Shown here piece after piece: positions 1-7,128 of a stretch of DNA of 13,904 nucleotides. Each line of letters begins with the position of its first letter. The first letter of the stretch is position 1. The DNA is taken from assembly GCA_955652655.1 (NCBI GenBank), contig CATPCK010000419.1, positions 1 through 13,904 of the forward strand, read 5' to 3'. The notes under the pieces were generated by a model, which did no database searches, was not told the origin of the DNA, and saw only the letters and a program-made list of their open reading frames with translations. The position numbers and the translations under genes are program-made. The stretch is from an uncultured Ktedonobacteraceae bacterium. Lineage in GTDB: Bacteria > Chloroflexota > Ktedonobacteria > Ktedonobacterales > Ktedonobacteraceae.

Positions 1-293
1 CCCGCCAGGGGGTTCATGCCGTACTCTTTGTAGAGGGCCTGCGTGGCCTCCATTTGAGCTTTCTGATCTTTGGCGTATTTCTTCTTGATTTCCGCTATTT
101 GAGGCTGGAGCGCCTGTGTGGCCTTCATTGACTTCAGCTGCTTCATTGTAAGCGGGAAGAGAATCAGTTTTACGATCAGTGTCAGAACAATAATTGCTAA
201 CCCAAAATCGCCAAGAATGCGGTCCAGCACCATCAGCAAATTAAAGATGGGAAAAGTAAAGAGAAGATTAAACAAGTAACCTATTTGACCCAC
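1..293 (-). CDS. yidC: Membrane protein insertase YidC/Oxa1 family, N-terminal part (cut by window edge)
   Basis: This is the first 98 or so codons of a YidC/Oxa1/Alb3-type insertase, which places proteins into the cytoplasmic membrane with or without SecYEG. I read it directly: it begins MGQIGYLFNLLF, with a hydrophobic segment at about residues 5-25, a second at about 29-48 (FGLAIIVLTLIVKLILFPLT) and then a basic, charged stretch (MKQLKSMKATQALQPQIAEI) typical of the cytoplasmic hairpin between the first YidC core helices. The start is a GTG at 293-291, 23 bases after the yidD stop, preceded by AGGA seven bases away. The remainder, including the conserved groove helices, lies beyond position 1. 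Its position after rpmH, rnpA and yidD is the classic order. Identification is secure; only the full length is unknown. Confidence 0.93.
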   Translation of the reverse strand, partial: MGQIGYLFNLLFTFPIFNLLMVLDRILGDFGLAIIVLTLIVKLILFPLTMKQLKSMKATQALQPQIAEIKKKYAKDQKAQMEATQALYKEYGMNPLA

Positions 294-316
294 GGGCCTA
301 TCCTGCCTTCCTCGAT

Positions 317-544
317 CTAGTCAGCCAGGCGTTCTGGGACTGGATCATAAAGATTACCATGATAAAAAGGATGACAACGCCCGATGCGTTTAGCCGCCAT
401 CCATCCTCCACGGAAAAAGCCAAAACGTTGTATAGCCTCATACCCGTACTGAGAACATGAGGGTGTGAATCGACACGATGAAGGCAGGATTACCGACAAC
501 GTGCGCTGGTATACACGAATTAAAAAAAGAGCGATATATCTCAC
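317..544 (-). CDS. yidD: Membrane protein insertion efficiency factor YidD
   Basis: This 75-residue protein matches the small YidD family (about 70-85 residues), a membrane-associated factor that helps YidC-dependent insertion. The diagnostic core is visible: SCRFTPSCSQYGYEAI at residues 22-37, followed by GGWMAAKRIGRCHPF, with three cysteines (23, 29, 57) at the expected places. An amphipathic N-terminus (RYIALFLIRVYQRTL) precedes the core. Translation starts at a GTG (544-542) with a weak AAAGG eight to ten bases upstream. It sits 48 bases after rnpA and 23 bases before yidC on the same strand, so it is almost certainly co-transcribed with rpmH and rnpA. Confidence 0.95.
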   Translation of the reverse strand: MRYIALFLIRVYQRTLSVILPSSCRFTPSCSQYGYEAIQRFGFFRGGWMAAKRIGRCHPFYHGNLYDPVPERLAD

Positions 545-592
545 TGCTGTGACCTTTGCGTATTTTCGACGGCTCGTATCCCTTGATACCCA

Positions 593-961
593 TCAAGCCT
601 TTGTTTGTTCCAATTCGGGTCCGAGAAGTCGCGCCCGATGCAATAGATTGCCAATATCCTGTTCAAGTGCATGGAGATCAGCAGTAGTAATTTGATTTCT
701 CGCACTTAATACGATATCCCATCCGCCAGATAGCTTTGGGATATCAGGTCGTATCGCTTCACCGAGCAGGCGTTTGATATGATTACGCTCTACTGCCAGT
801 TTCGAGATACGCTTGCTGACCACAAAACCAACACGCAGTCTTCCGACGTCGTTTGGTATCCATGCAAGGATAAGCAGCCGGGACGTCAAACTCCGTCCCT
901 GCTGCCTTACCCGCTGAAACTCACTACTTTTGCGCAGGCGTAACGCACGGTTAAGTGCCAC
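593..961 (-). CDS. rnpA: Ribonuclease P protein component
   Basis: This 122-residue basic protein is the protein subunit of RNase P, which binds the catalytic RNA and helps remove 5' leaders from pre-tRNAs. The family signature is present: N-terminal ALRLRKSSEFQRVRQQGRS, the central GFVVSKRISKLAVERNHIKR (RN-x-x-KR motif, residues about 45-64) and the C-terminal WDIVLSARN segment. Length is normal for the family. The start is a GTG at 961-959, twelve bases after the rpmH stop; its Shine-Dalgarno is weak (TGGAC, four bases upstream), which fits translation coupled to rpmH. The C-terminal tail past residue 105 is short and unremarkable. Confidence 0.96.
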   Translation of the reverse strand: MALNRALRLRKSSEFQRVRQQGRSLTSRLLILAWIPNDVGRLRVGFVVSKRISKLAVERNHIKRLLGEAIRPDIPKLSGGWDIVLSARNQITTADLHALEQDIGNLLHRARLLGPELEQTKA

Positions 962-973
962 AACTGTCCAATA

Positions 974-1108
974 TTATACGGTTAGCTTCCAGCGCCCTTT
1001 GGCGCGGCGAGCTTTCAGAACGCGGCGACCGTTGCGGGTCGACATGCGTTTCATAAAACCATGTTCGCGTAAGCGCGGAATGCGCTTGGGTTGCCATGTA
1101 CGTTTCAT
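974..1108 (-). CDS. rpmH: Large ribosomal subunit protein bL34
   Basis: This 44-codon gene encodes bL34, a very basic ribosomal protein. It reads MKRTWQPKRIPRLREHGFMK and ends RAKGRWKLTV, with the family's TWQP, HGF and MSTRNGRRVLKARR elements all present. Many bL34 proteins have KRTYQPS at this point, so TWQPKR is a mild variant seen in several phyla. The ATG at 1108-1106 has a good ribosome site (GAAGGAAG, three bases upstream). It is first in the rpmH-rnpA-yidD-yidC cluster and lies about 35 bases downstream of a consensus promoter. The dnaA gene that is often divergent from rpmH is absent. Confidence 0.95.
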   Translation of the reverse strand: MKRTWQPKRIPRLREHGFMKRMSTRNGRRVLKARRAKGRWKLTV

Positions 1109-1146
1109 GTCTTCCTTCTCTTTCCTCCACTTGAGATGTCCTGTAG

Positions 1147-1176
1147 ATTATAGCGGTTAGAGGTACATGCTGTCAA
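1147..1176 (-). promoter_or_regulatory. Consensus sigma70-type promoter for rpmH-rnpA-yidD-yidC
   Basis: On the minus strand a perfect TTGACA (1171-1176) and a perfect TATAAT (1147-1152) are separated by 18 bases. The predicted start near 1140 gives a leader of about 32 nt before the rpmH ATG. It lies in the 126-base gap after the FHA gene, so the ribosomal cluster has its own strong promoter, independent of the upstream operon. Confidence 0.85.
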
Positions 1177-1234
1177 ATGTGTCAGAGAAGATAGGTACCA
1201 CGCCAGTAGTGACTTGAAACTAAGTTTTTCATGA

Positions 1235-1885
1235 TTACGGTGTTTTAAAGCGCAACAGCACGCGGCCAAGTTTGATTTCGTCGTTGTCGTGCAGTGGCGT
1301 CGGTGTCTTACCGGCGAGCCGCTGGCGATTGAGGAAGGTGAAGTTTGTGCTGTTCTCATCTTCCAGCATGTACTGGCCGTTATCGACAAAGATACGAGCG
1401 TGCAAGCGTGAGACACCACCTTCTTCGCCACCGTTTGGTGTGAGATCCACCTCGGGGAAGATATTGCTCACAGCATCCTCGCGCCCAATCACGATAGTAT
1501 CTTTACCGCTCAGGTCGAATTCCTGGTTGTCTGCTTCAACGATCAAACGTGCCGACAAAGCCGCCGGAGCCGTCGCTATGGCGGGCTCGGGGGCAGGAAC
1601 TGCTACTGGTTCAGGAGCGGGAACTGGAGGCGCAGCAGTCGCGGGATTTGCGGCCGGCGCACCCTGCAAACTCACCCCGCAGTTTGAGCAAAAAGCCTCG
1701 CCAGCGGGATTCTCTGCTCCGCACGATGGGCAGGTCTGTGTCCCTGTTGCGGTAGGCGCCGGTGCCGGTTGGCTGGCAGCAACCGCGGCGGGCTCGGGTG
1801 CCGCGCCAGTCAGTGGCTCGCCACACTCATCGCAAAAGGCTGAACCATCAGGATTTTCGTGATGTAAAGAACAATATACTACCAT
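1235..1885 (-). CDS. Double zinc-ribbon FHA domain protein (phosphothreonine reader)
   Basis: This 216-residue cytosolic protein has two zinc ribbons followed by an FHA domain. Ribbon one (residues 5-21) has C-x2-H then C-x2-C ligands, with a histidine replacing the second cysteine; ribbon two (52-69) is the regular CPSC...CSNC form. A Pro/Ala linker (about 75-110) leads to the FHA domain (about 111-216), which shows the phosphopeptide-binding residues: GR at 134-135, SRLH at 159-162 and STNFTFLN at 179-186. FHA domains bind phosphothreonine peptides, so this is the probable reader for the kinase and phosphatases of the same operon. The ATG has a strong AAGGAGGA (1895-1902) nine bases upstream. 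It is the last gene of the operon, 51 bases after the VWA gene. No clear terminator follows it. Confidence 0.9.
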   Translation of the reverse strand: MVVYCSLHHENPDGSAFCDECGEPLTGAAPEPAAVAASQPAPAPTATGTQTCPSCGAENPAGEAFCSNCGVSLQGAPAANPATAAPPVPAPEPVAVPAPEPAIATAPAALSARLIVEADNQEFDLSGKDTIVIGREDAVSNIFPEVDLTPNGGEEGGVSRLHARIFVDNGQYMLEDENSTNFTFLNRQRLAGKTPTPLHDNDEIKLGRVLLRFKTP

Positions 1886-1936
1886 TTTACTCTATCCTCC
1901 TTAACCTATATACGATTAAGTTGCTTATTGGTTGAA

Positions 1937-3172
1937 TTAGACGAGATCATCTAAGCGCTGCGTTAGTTTGCGCGTCTTGTTCCCAATTGATTTTACCTGG
2001 TCCTGTGAAATTTGCTGTCCCTGGTTAATTTGTTCAAGGGCTGCCTGGGTTTCCTGGTCGAGCACACGGGTGACATTGGGTGCCAGGCGCGTTGTTGCTT
2101 TACCGGTGCGCTTGTATTCGTCCAACACCCTGGTTACCAGGCGGTGAGCATTGGCCTTTTCGGCGAAATTCATTACAAGAGGATTGACCTGGGCCGCTTC
2201 GTTGGGATCCGTGGTGAACGTTACTTTAATATCATCGCGAATCCCTTCACCAACAAGATTGGCAATCGGAACATCGTAGGTGAGTTCGGCCTGCCCAATG
2301 CGGAAGAGACCTGCTGGACGGGGGTCGATCATCAATTCTACCAGTACCGACTGCGCGCTGTCTTTCTCAAGGTCCCCGAGCTGGAGAATGACCTGCCGGT
2401 CGGAGAGTACGGATGGACCAAAATCGCTGATGATGGGCAGCACTTTTACCGCTTTTTTCGGTGTCACACCCGCGGGTAGGCGCAGTGTGAGGGTGGCATT
2501 ACGGATAGCCACGGCGACCGCGCTCTGGAACTGCTGCTCAAAGACGGTCATGGCATCTGATGGATTTCTAATGAACTCTGCGGGCATACCACCGCTCATT
2601 TCGCCGATGGTGTCCAACAAATTCTCGTCCCAGTCCTGGCCAATACCCAGAGGGTAGATCGAGATGCCGGCGGCCCGGGCGTCTCTCGCCAATTGACGAC
2701 AGCGGTCGGAGTCGCCATAGGTGACGCCGTCCGTCAGGAGAATCATACGATTGATGGCATTCGGGATATTCCAACGCCGTAGTTCGTTGAGTCCCTGGAT
2801 CATTCCGAGCGACATGGTTGTACCACCTGCGTCACGGATACGATCTATAGCGGCTTTCATACCGACAGGATCACGCGCGGGCATAGATGGGATGATGACC
2901 TGGCACGTGTCATCGAAGATGACGACGGAAATGTAGTCCGTCGGCTCTAAGCGATCGATGACCATCTTGACGGCCTCTTTAACGTTTTTGAGTTTTGCGC
3001 CTTTCATTGAGCCAGAATGGTCGAGTACCAGGGCAAAATTAAGTGGCATACGTACCTGTGCCATCAGTTCAGTAGGTTTAGCTTCTATCAACACATATGC
3101 CACCTGGCTTCCACCAGTGACCGGCATAAAATCCTTACCGACCTGATGTGCCAATGTTACCTCACCGGGCAT
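1937..3172 (-). CDS. von Willebrand factor type A (VWA) domain protein
   Basis: This 411-residue protein begins with about 40 residues of beta-type sequence and then a VWA domain with an intact metal-ion-dependent adhesion site: D51-x-S53-x-S55 (DHSGS), threonines 118/119 (GGTT) and D148 (LLTDG). A beta-rich region follows (about 230-320), then a helical, polar C-terminus ending in IGNKTRKLTQRLDDLV. There is no signal peptide or membrane helix, so it should be cytosolic. VWA proteins in kinase/phosphatase operons usually act as assembly or binding platforms; no enzymatic role is visible. The ATG is supported by AAAGGAG nine bases upstream. It lies 50 bases after the second PP2C gene and 51 before the FHA gene. 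The VWA fold is certain; the role is inferred from context. Confidence 0.9.
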   Translation of the reverse strand: MPGEVTLAHQVGKDFMPVTGGSQVAYVLIEAKPTELMAQVRMPLNFALVLDHSGSMKGAKLKNVKEAVKMVIDRLEPTDYISVVIFDDTCQVIIPSMPARDPVGMKAAIDRIRDAGGTTMSLGMIQGLNELRRWNIPNAINRMILLTDGVTYGDSDRCRQLARDARAAGISIYPLGIGQDWDENLLDTIGEMSGGMPAEFIRNPSDAMTVFEQQFQSAVAVAIRNATLTLRLPAGVTPKKAVKVLPIISDFGPSVLSDRQVILQLGDLEKDSAQSVLVELMIDPRPAGLFRIGQAELTYDVPIANLVGEGIRDDIKVTFTTDPNEAAQVNPLVMNFAEKANAHRLVTRVLDEYKRTGKATTRLAPNVTRVLDQETQAALEQINQGQQISQDQVKSIGNKTRKLTQRLDDLV

Positions 3173-3222
3173 AATGAGTAGCTCCTTTCATGCTTGGCTT
3201 GATGTAGTATATCATATTCATG

Positions 3223-5061
3223 TTAATGCACAAAAACCACGACGGCGCTGACATTATCTTCTCCGCCATTCTTATTGGCCGTTTCGAGTAACTGCGTACA
3301 TGCCGTCTGCGGATCGGGGGCGTTATTTAATATGCTTTCAATCTGTGGGTTGCGCACCATTTCCCACAAGCCGTCTGAGCAACTGAGCAGGATATCTCCA
3401 GGATGTAGCTGCTGCTTGAAGATATCGACCTGTACATTCAGCTTGTCGCCGAGGCTGCGGAAGATCTGGCTGCGCTGCGGATGGGTGTAGACATCATCTG
3501 GCTGGATCAGGCCGCCCGCTACCAGTTGTCCCACGAGTGAGTGATCAGTCGTCAGCTGATAGATTTGCCCGGCGCGGACCATATAGGTGCGACTGTCACC
3601 AACGTTCAGGATATAGGCAAAGTCACCGACCACCATAAATCCTGTAATCGTTGAGCCCATATCTGTCTTGTCACGCTGGTTCACCTGGCAGATGGCGGCA
3701 TTCGCATCCTCGATGGTGCTCTGCAAGAGCGTGGCCAGGCTATCTTCAGAGGCTTTCTCGACCGTTTCTCCAGCCTTTTCAGTGGCGAGCGGCTCTGCCA
3801 GCAACTCGCGTACCATGCGTTCTGCGATAATGTTAATAGCCATGCGGCTGGCTACCTGTCCGTTGTCGTGGCCTCCAAGGCCGTCAGCGACAATAAAGAC
3901 CCCGACGGGAACCGCCTGAGATTCGTGGACCCGCTGCAGTACGAGGGCCAGCGTGCTATCTTCGTTAGGTTCACTGCGTCGCACGTCGCCGGCATCCGAA
4001 TCGCAGGCTGCTAGCAGGTGAACGCCGTTGGGAAAAGCATTCTCGGCCGCCTGGACCTGTTCAATGGCATAGGTTCGACCCTGCTCGACAAAGGTGTTGA
4101 CGATAGTCCCATGGAACGCGTTGGCGTCCGAATCACTATTTTTTGTGGCCGGATATTCGTGCATGGTGTAAGCCGCATTCTGCAATTCAGCGCCGCAGTC
4201 GATGCAGAACTCATCACCCTCACTATTCTGCTCAGAGCCACAATTCCAGCAGTGCTGGTAACCCTGGCGATCCGTCACGCTGTAGACATGCTGGTCTGTA
4301 CTTTCGCTGATGACCTGCGTGATCTCATAGCGCTCGTGAACGGTGGTACCCACCGCCAGTACGGGGAAATCAGCGGATGCGATGGCCTGCATATCCTGAG
4401 CAGGCTGGGCCTCGTCTAGCTGACCAGGTGGTGTTTGTGTCACTCCGTCGTCTTCCTTTTCTTCTCTAGTTTGAGAGGTACTCTCCGGGGGAACTTCCCC
4501 TGCTGAGGCTTGCGCTGCCTGTGCATCGCTAGCTGTGGCTTCATGCGCCTCCGCGGCCGTCTCTTGCGCAAAGACATCTGGAGATGCTGTTTCAGGCGCA
4601 GGTGGCTGGGTCGGTATAGGCGTCGGCTCGTCAACCTGGGCCGGAGGCTGTGTGGCCGCCGCTGCTTCAACCGGCACAGGCGGCGGAATTGGAACAGGCT
4701 CAGCGTCGGCAGGCGGATTGATGATTACAGTTGGCATGTCTGTAATATCCTGTGCCGATTCATTCGCCGCAGGTGGTGCTACCGGTGCGGAGGTAGACGG
4801 CTGTGCTTGCGCGGTTTGCTCGCGTTCTAATTCTTGTTGCCAGCGGCGATTATGGTATTCTACCATCTGTTGCGGGGAAATGATCTGCGTCGGTGCAGAA
4901 CTGATATCCTCGGCGTCCGTCTGCTCCTGAACGGGAGCGGAAACCTGGCTGACCACAGCTGCTTCGGGTATTTTCGTTGCTTCTACGCGCAATGGCTGCC
5001 CGCACTTTTTACAAAATTTGGCGTCGTCGCGGTTGGGTGCGTTACATGACGGACAGAGCAT
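3223..5061 (-). CDS. PP2C-type Ser/Thr phosphatase with zinc ribbons and a degenerate kinase N-lobe
   Basis: This 612-residue protein has an N-terminal zinc ribbon (C3, C6, C17, C20), a long acidic Pro/Ala/Gln linker (about 25-230), a second zinc ribbon (C271, C274, C286, C289) and a C-terminal PP2C domain (about 350-612). The phosphatase metal ligands are all present: ED at 367-368, DG at 393-394, D563 in SDGLW and D602 in GGEDN, so it is probably active on phosphoserine/threonine. Residues about 236-262 and 297-340 align without gaps to the N-lobe of the neighbouring kinase, but every glycine of the glycine-rich loop is lost and the second zinc ribbon splits the lobe. The linker carries two copies of a DI[ST]..PT.II motif. 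The ATG has AAAGGAGGG upstream; 24 bases separate it from the kinase gene. Confidence 0.9.
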   Translation of the reverse strand: MLCPSCNAPNRDDAKFCKKCGQPLRVEATKIPEAAVVSQVSAPVQEQTDAEDISSAPTQIISPQQMVEYHNRRWQQELEREQTAQAQPSTSAPVAPPAANESAQDITDMPTVIINPPADAEPVPIPPPVPVEAAAATQPPAQVDEPTPIPTQPPAPETASPDVFAQETAAEAHEATASDAQAAQASAGEVPPESTSQTREEKEDDGVTQTPPGQLDEAQPAQDMQAIASADFPVLAVGTTVHERYEITQVISESTDQHVYSVTDRQGYQHCWNCGSEQNSEGDEFCIDCGAELQNAAYTMHEYPATKNSDSDANAFHGTIVNTFVEQGRTYAIEQVQAAENAFPNGVHLLAACDSDAGDVRRSEPNEDSTLALVLQRVHESQAVPVGVFIVADGLGGHDNGQVASRMAINIIAERMVRELLAEPLATEKAGETVEKASEDSLATLLQSTIEDANAAICQVNQRDKTDMGSTITGFMVVGDFAYILNVGDSRTYMVRAGQIYQLTTDHSLVGQLVAGGLIQPDDVYTHPQRSQIFRSLGDKLNVQVDIFKQQLHPGDILLSCSDGLWEMVRNPQIESILNNAPDPQTACTQLLETANKNGGEDNVSAVVVFVH

Positions 5062-5085
5062 ACTGTCCCTCCTTTATAATTACAA

Positions 5086-7104
5086 CTATAATTGTCTTTG
5101 TAGTCGGATGGCTTCGGAATTGTTAGGGTCGAGCAGAAGCGCTTCATCTGTCTTCTGTCTTGCCTCAGTTTTTTTGTTCATTTTTTGATAACACGTTGCC
5201 ATGGCGCTGTAAATGGTCGATGCGTCCGGGCTAAGCTGCCTGGCATGATCCAATGCTTTGAGCGCCGATTTCCAATCCCTCGTCTTCATGTAGGCTCGAC
5301 CTAACTCGTACCAACCATCGGGTAGATTGGGTTCTCGCCAGGTTGCCTGGAGCAGTATATCGATAGCTGAACGAAGCTGATCTAATTCTACATAGAGATG
5401 GCCTAATGAGGTCAGGATGAGAGCGTGCTCAGGCGTAATTCTGAGGCCGTCCAGAAAGTACTTCTCGGCCTCTCTTTTGGATCCCTGTTCGTGCGCCGCC
5501 ATGCCCAACTGGTAATAGATGGCGGGATCTCTGGGCGCTAATGGCTGCGCCCTCTTGAATGTTGCCATTGATTGAGGGTATAAGCCCAGGTCCCGGTAGC
5601 ACATACCGAGTTGAAACAAGGCATCTAAAGCATCTGATTTGAGGCGAACAGCCTCCTCAAATTGTTCAGCGGCCATCCTCATGTTATCGGTGAAGAGCTT
5701 TTTATCTTTCTCTCTGGAAGCCTGCCCGTACTGGCGGTACGCCCGGCCAAGGTTGTATAGCACATCGTAGGATGGCTTGCCAAGTGACAGGGCCAGCCTG
5801 AATTGATTGACGGATTCGGCAAAGTTTTTGCTATTAAGGTATTGTAGGCCCAGCCGGTAGGCGGCAACAGGATCGCCAGCGGGTGCCGCGCTTCCAGCTA
5901 CCGGTTTTGCGCGAATCGGCTGTGGGACAATCGGTCGTGACTGAATCGTTTGAGGCTGAACCGGCCGAGCCTGGATTGGCCGGGCCTGAATTGATCGCGA
6001 TTGAATTGGCTGGCGAAGCGGCACCTGGACACGTGGCTGCGGTGGTACCGCTGTTGCTCCCTGGAGCAGAGGTTGTCCATCGCGCTTGCAGAATTTCGCG
6101 CCGGGCCGATTTTGAAAGCCACACTTGGGACAGATTAAGCCGCTAGACTGGACAAAAATGGTGGCATTTGATGACGACACAGCTGGAATCTGCACGGTGG
6201 CAGGTGGGGCATAATTGGGTAGGCATTGCTGCAGCGCTGTCCGCATTGCATCGGCGCTCTGGAAGCGCTTTGCCGGCTCTTGCTGCATTGCCTTGATAAT
6301 TACCTGCTCGATAGGGCAGGCCACTGTATTGTTGACGCGCACGGTACGCAAGCGAGGATTCTTCGCTAAAATACTCCCTGTGGCAGGCGTCTGAATAGGG
6401 TCCGGTTCATAATTGGTGAGCAGGTGATACATCGTAGCCCCCAGCGAGTAAATGTCTGAACGGGCATCCGTTTGTACCAATTTTCCTGGATTCTGCGCGC
6501 TGCGCCGCTGTCCACGGTCTGTAATTGAGCCTAGATGCTCTGGGGACGCATATGAAATGGTACCCAGGTTTTCGGTATTGGTGCGTTTGTTCGGGTCAAA
6601 GCGGCGCGCGATACCAAAGTCGATCAATTGAACATCACCGCCAGGGGTGATCATGACATTGCCCGGCTTGAGATCACGCAAGATGATGGGTGGGTTGCGA
6701 GAATGAATATAGGCCAGAGCATCACATACCTGCATCATCCATTTGATCACATCCTCTTCGTTCAACGGCCCTTTATTCTCTTCGAGTATTTTGTCCAGAC
6801 TTTTCCCTGGCACGAACTCCATCACAAAGTAGTAATTGCCGCGCTCTTGAAAGCTGAGCATAAACGAAGGAATACGTGGATTCTTGAGGCCAAACAGCAA
6901 ATCAATCTCTTTATTGAAGCGTTCAATAGCAGTTTTGCGCTCTTCTTCGCTGGTGGTGGGATTAATCAATAATTCTTTAACAGCGCAGTAATTGCCTGGC
7001 CTATCTAAGAGTTCCACTTTATACACAGTGCCCATTCCACCTTCGCCTAGCACCTGCACAATCTTGAATTTTCTATCAAGGATTTCGCCTATTGGGAGAG
7101 CCAT
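5086..7104 (-). CDS. Ser/Thr protein kinase with zinc ribbon and C-terminal TPR repeats
   Basis: This 672-residue soluble kinase has an N-terminal catalytic domain (about 1-298): glycine loop GEGGMG at 20-25, lysine K43 in AVKE, catalytic D144 in LRDLKPGN (leucine in place of the usual histidine), DFG at 162-164 and SPE at 187-189. Activation-loop threonines 175, 177 and 182 are candidate autophosphorylation sites. A linker holds a CxxC...CxxD zinc ribbon (325-342) and seven pentapeptide repeats (366-400). About seven TPR repeats (413-672) form a protein-binding tail. There is no transmembrane helix or PASTA domain, unlike PrkC/PknB receptors, so the TPRs rather than an external ligand probably direct substrate choice. 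It is flanked 24 bases away on each side by PP2C genes, as expected for a kinase and its antagonists. Its ribosome site is a GGAG 11 bases upstream. Confidence 0.95.
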   Translation of the reverse strand: MALPIGEILDRKFKIVQVLGEGGMGTVYKVELLDRPGNYCAVKELLINPTTSEEERKTAIERFNKEIDLLFGLKNPRIPSFMLSFQERGNYYFVMEFVPGKSLDKILEENKGPLNEEDVIKWMMQVCDALAYIHSRNPPIILRDLKPGNVMITPGGDVQLIDFGIARRFDPNKRTNTENLGTISYASPEHLGSITDRGQRRSAQNPGKLVQTDARSDIYSLGATMYHLLTNYEPDPIQTPATGSILAKNPRLRTVRVNNTVACPIEQVIIKAMQQEPAKRFQSADAMRTALQQCLPNYAPPATVQIPAVSSSNATIFVQSSGLICPKCGFQNRPGAKFCKRDGQPLLQGATAVPPQPRVQVPLRQPIQSRSIQARPIQARPVQPQTIQSRPIVPQPIRAKPVAGSAAPAGDPVAAYRLGLQYLNSKNFAESVNQFRLALSLGKPSYDVLYNLGRAYRQYGQASREKDKKLFTDNMRMAAEQFEEAVRLKSDALDALFQLGMCYRDLGLYPQSMATFKRAQPLAPRDPAIYYQLGMAAHEQGSKREAEKYFLDGLRITPEHALILTSLGHLYVELDQLRSAIDILLQATWREPNLPDGWYELGRAYMKTRDWKSALKALDHARQLSPDASTIYSAMATCYQKMNKKTEARQKTDEALLLDPNNSEAIRLQRQL
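5905..6009 (-). repeat. Seven tandem 15-bp units coding a pentapeptide repeat in the kinase linker
   Basis: Residues 366-400 of the kinase are seven consecutive five-residue units of the form [PST]-[IV]-x-x-x, most clearly PIQSR, SIQAR, PIQAR, TIQSR and PIRAK. The DNA shows the matching 15-base period, with degenerate copies. The stretch is basic and proline-rich and lies between the zinc ribbon and the TPR region, so it is probably a flexible spacer whose copy number could vary among strains. Confidence 0.75.
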
Positions 7105-7128
7105 ACGCCAGTTTTCTCCAAAGTTGCT

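Noticed and set aside
1200..1234. Terminator after the FHA gene
   Set aside because: Only short AT-rich pairing (TGAAA/TTTCA) is present, without a GC stem or a T-run in the right place.
1272..1862. A 196-codon open frame on the plus strand opposite the FHA gene
   Set aside because: It is the antisense of the Pro/Ala-rich FHA protein; the composition (Gly/Ala/Ser repeats) is a reading-frame shadow, no ribosome site is present, and the minus-strand product has clear zinc ribbons and an FHA domain.
4510..4930. Arg/Cys-rich and Gly/Ala-rich open frames on the plus strand
   Set aside because: They mirror the low-complexity linker of the long phosphatase and show no domain.
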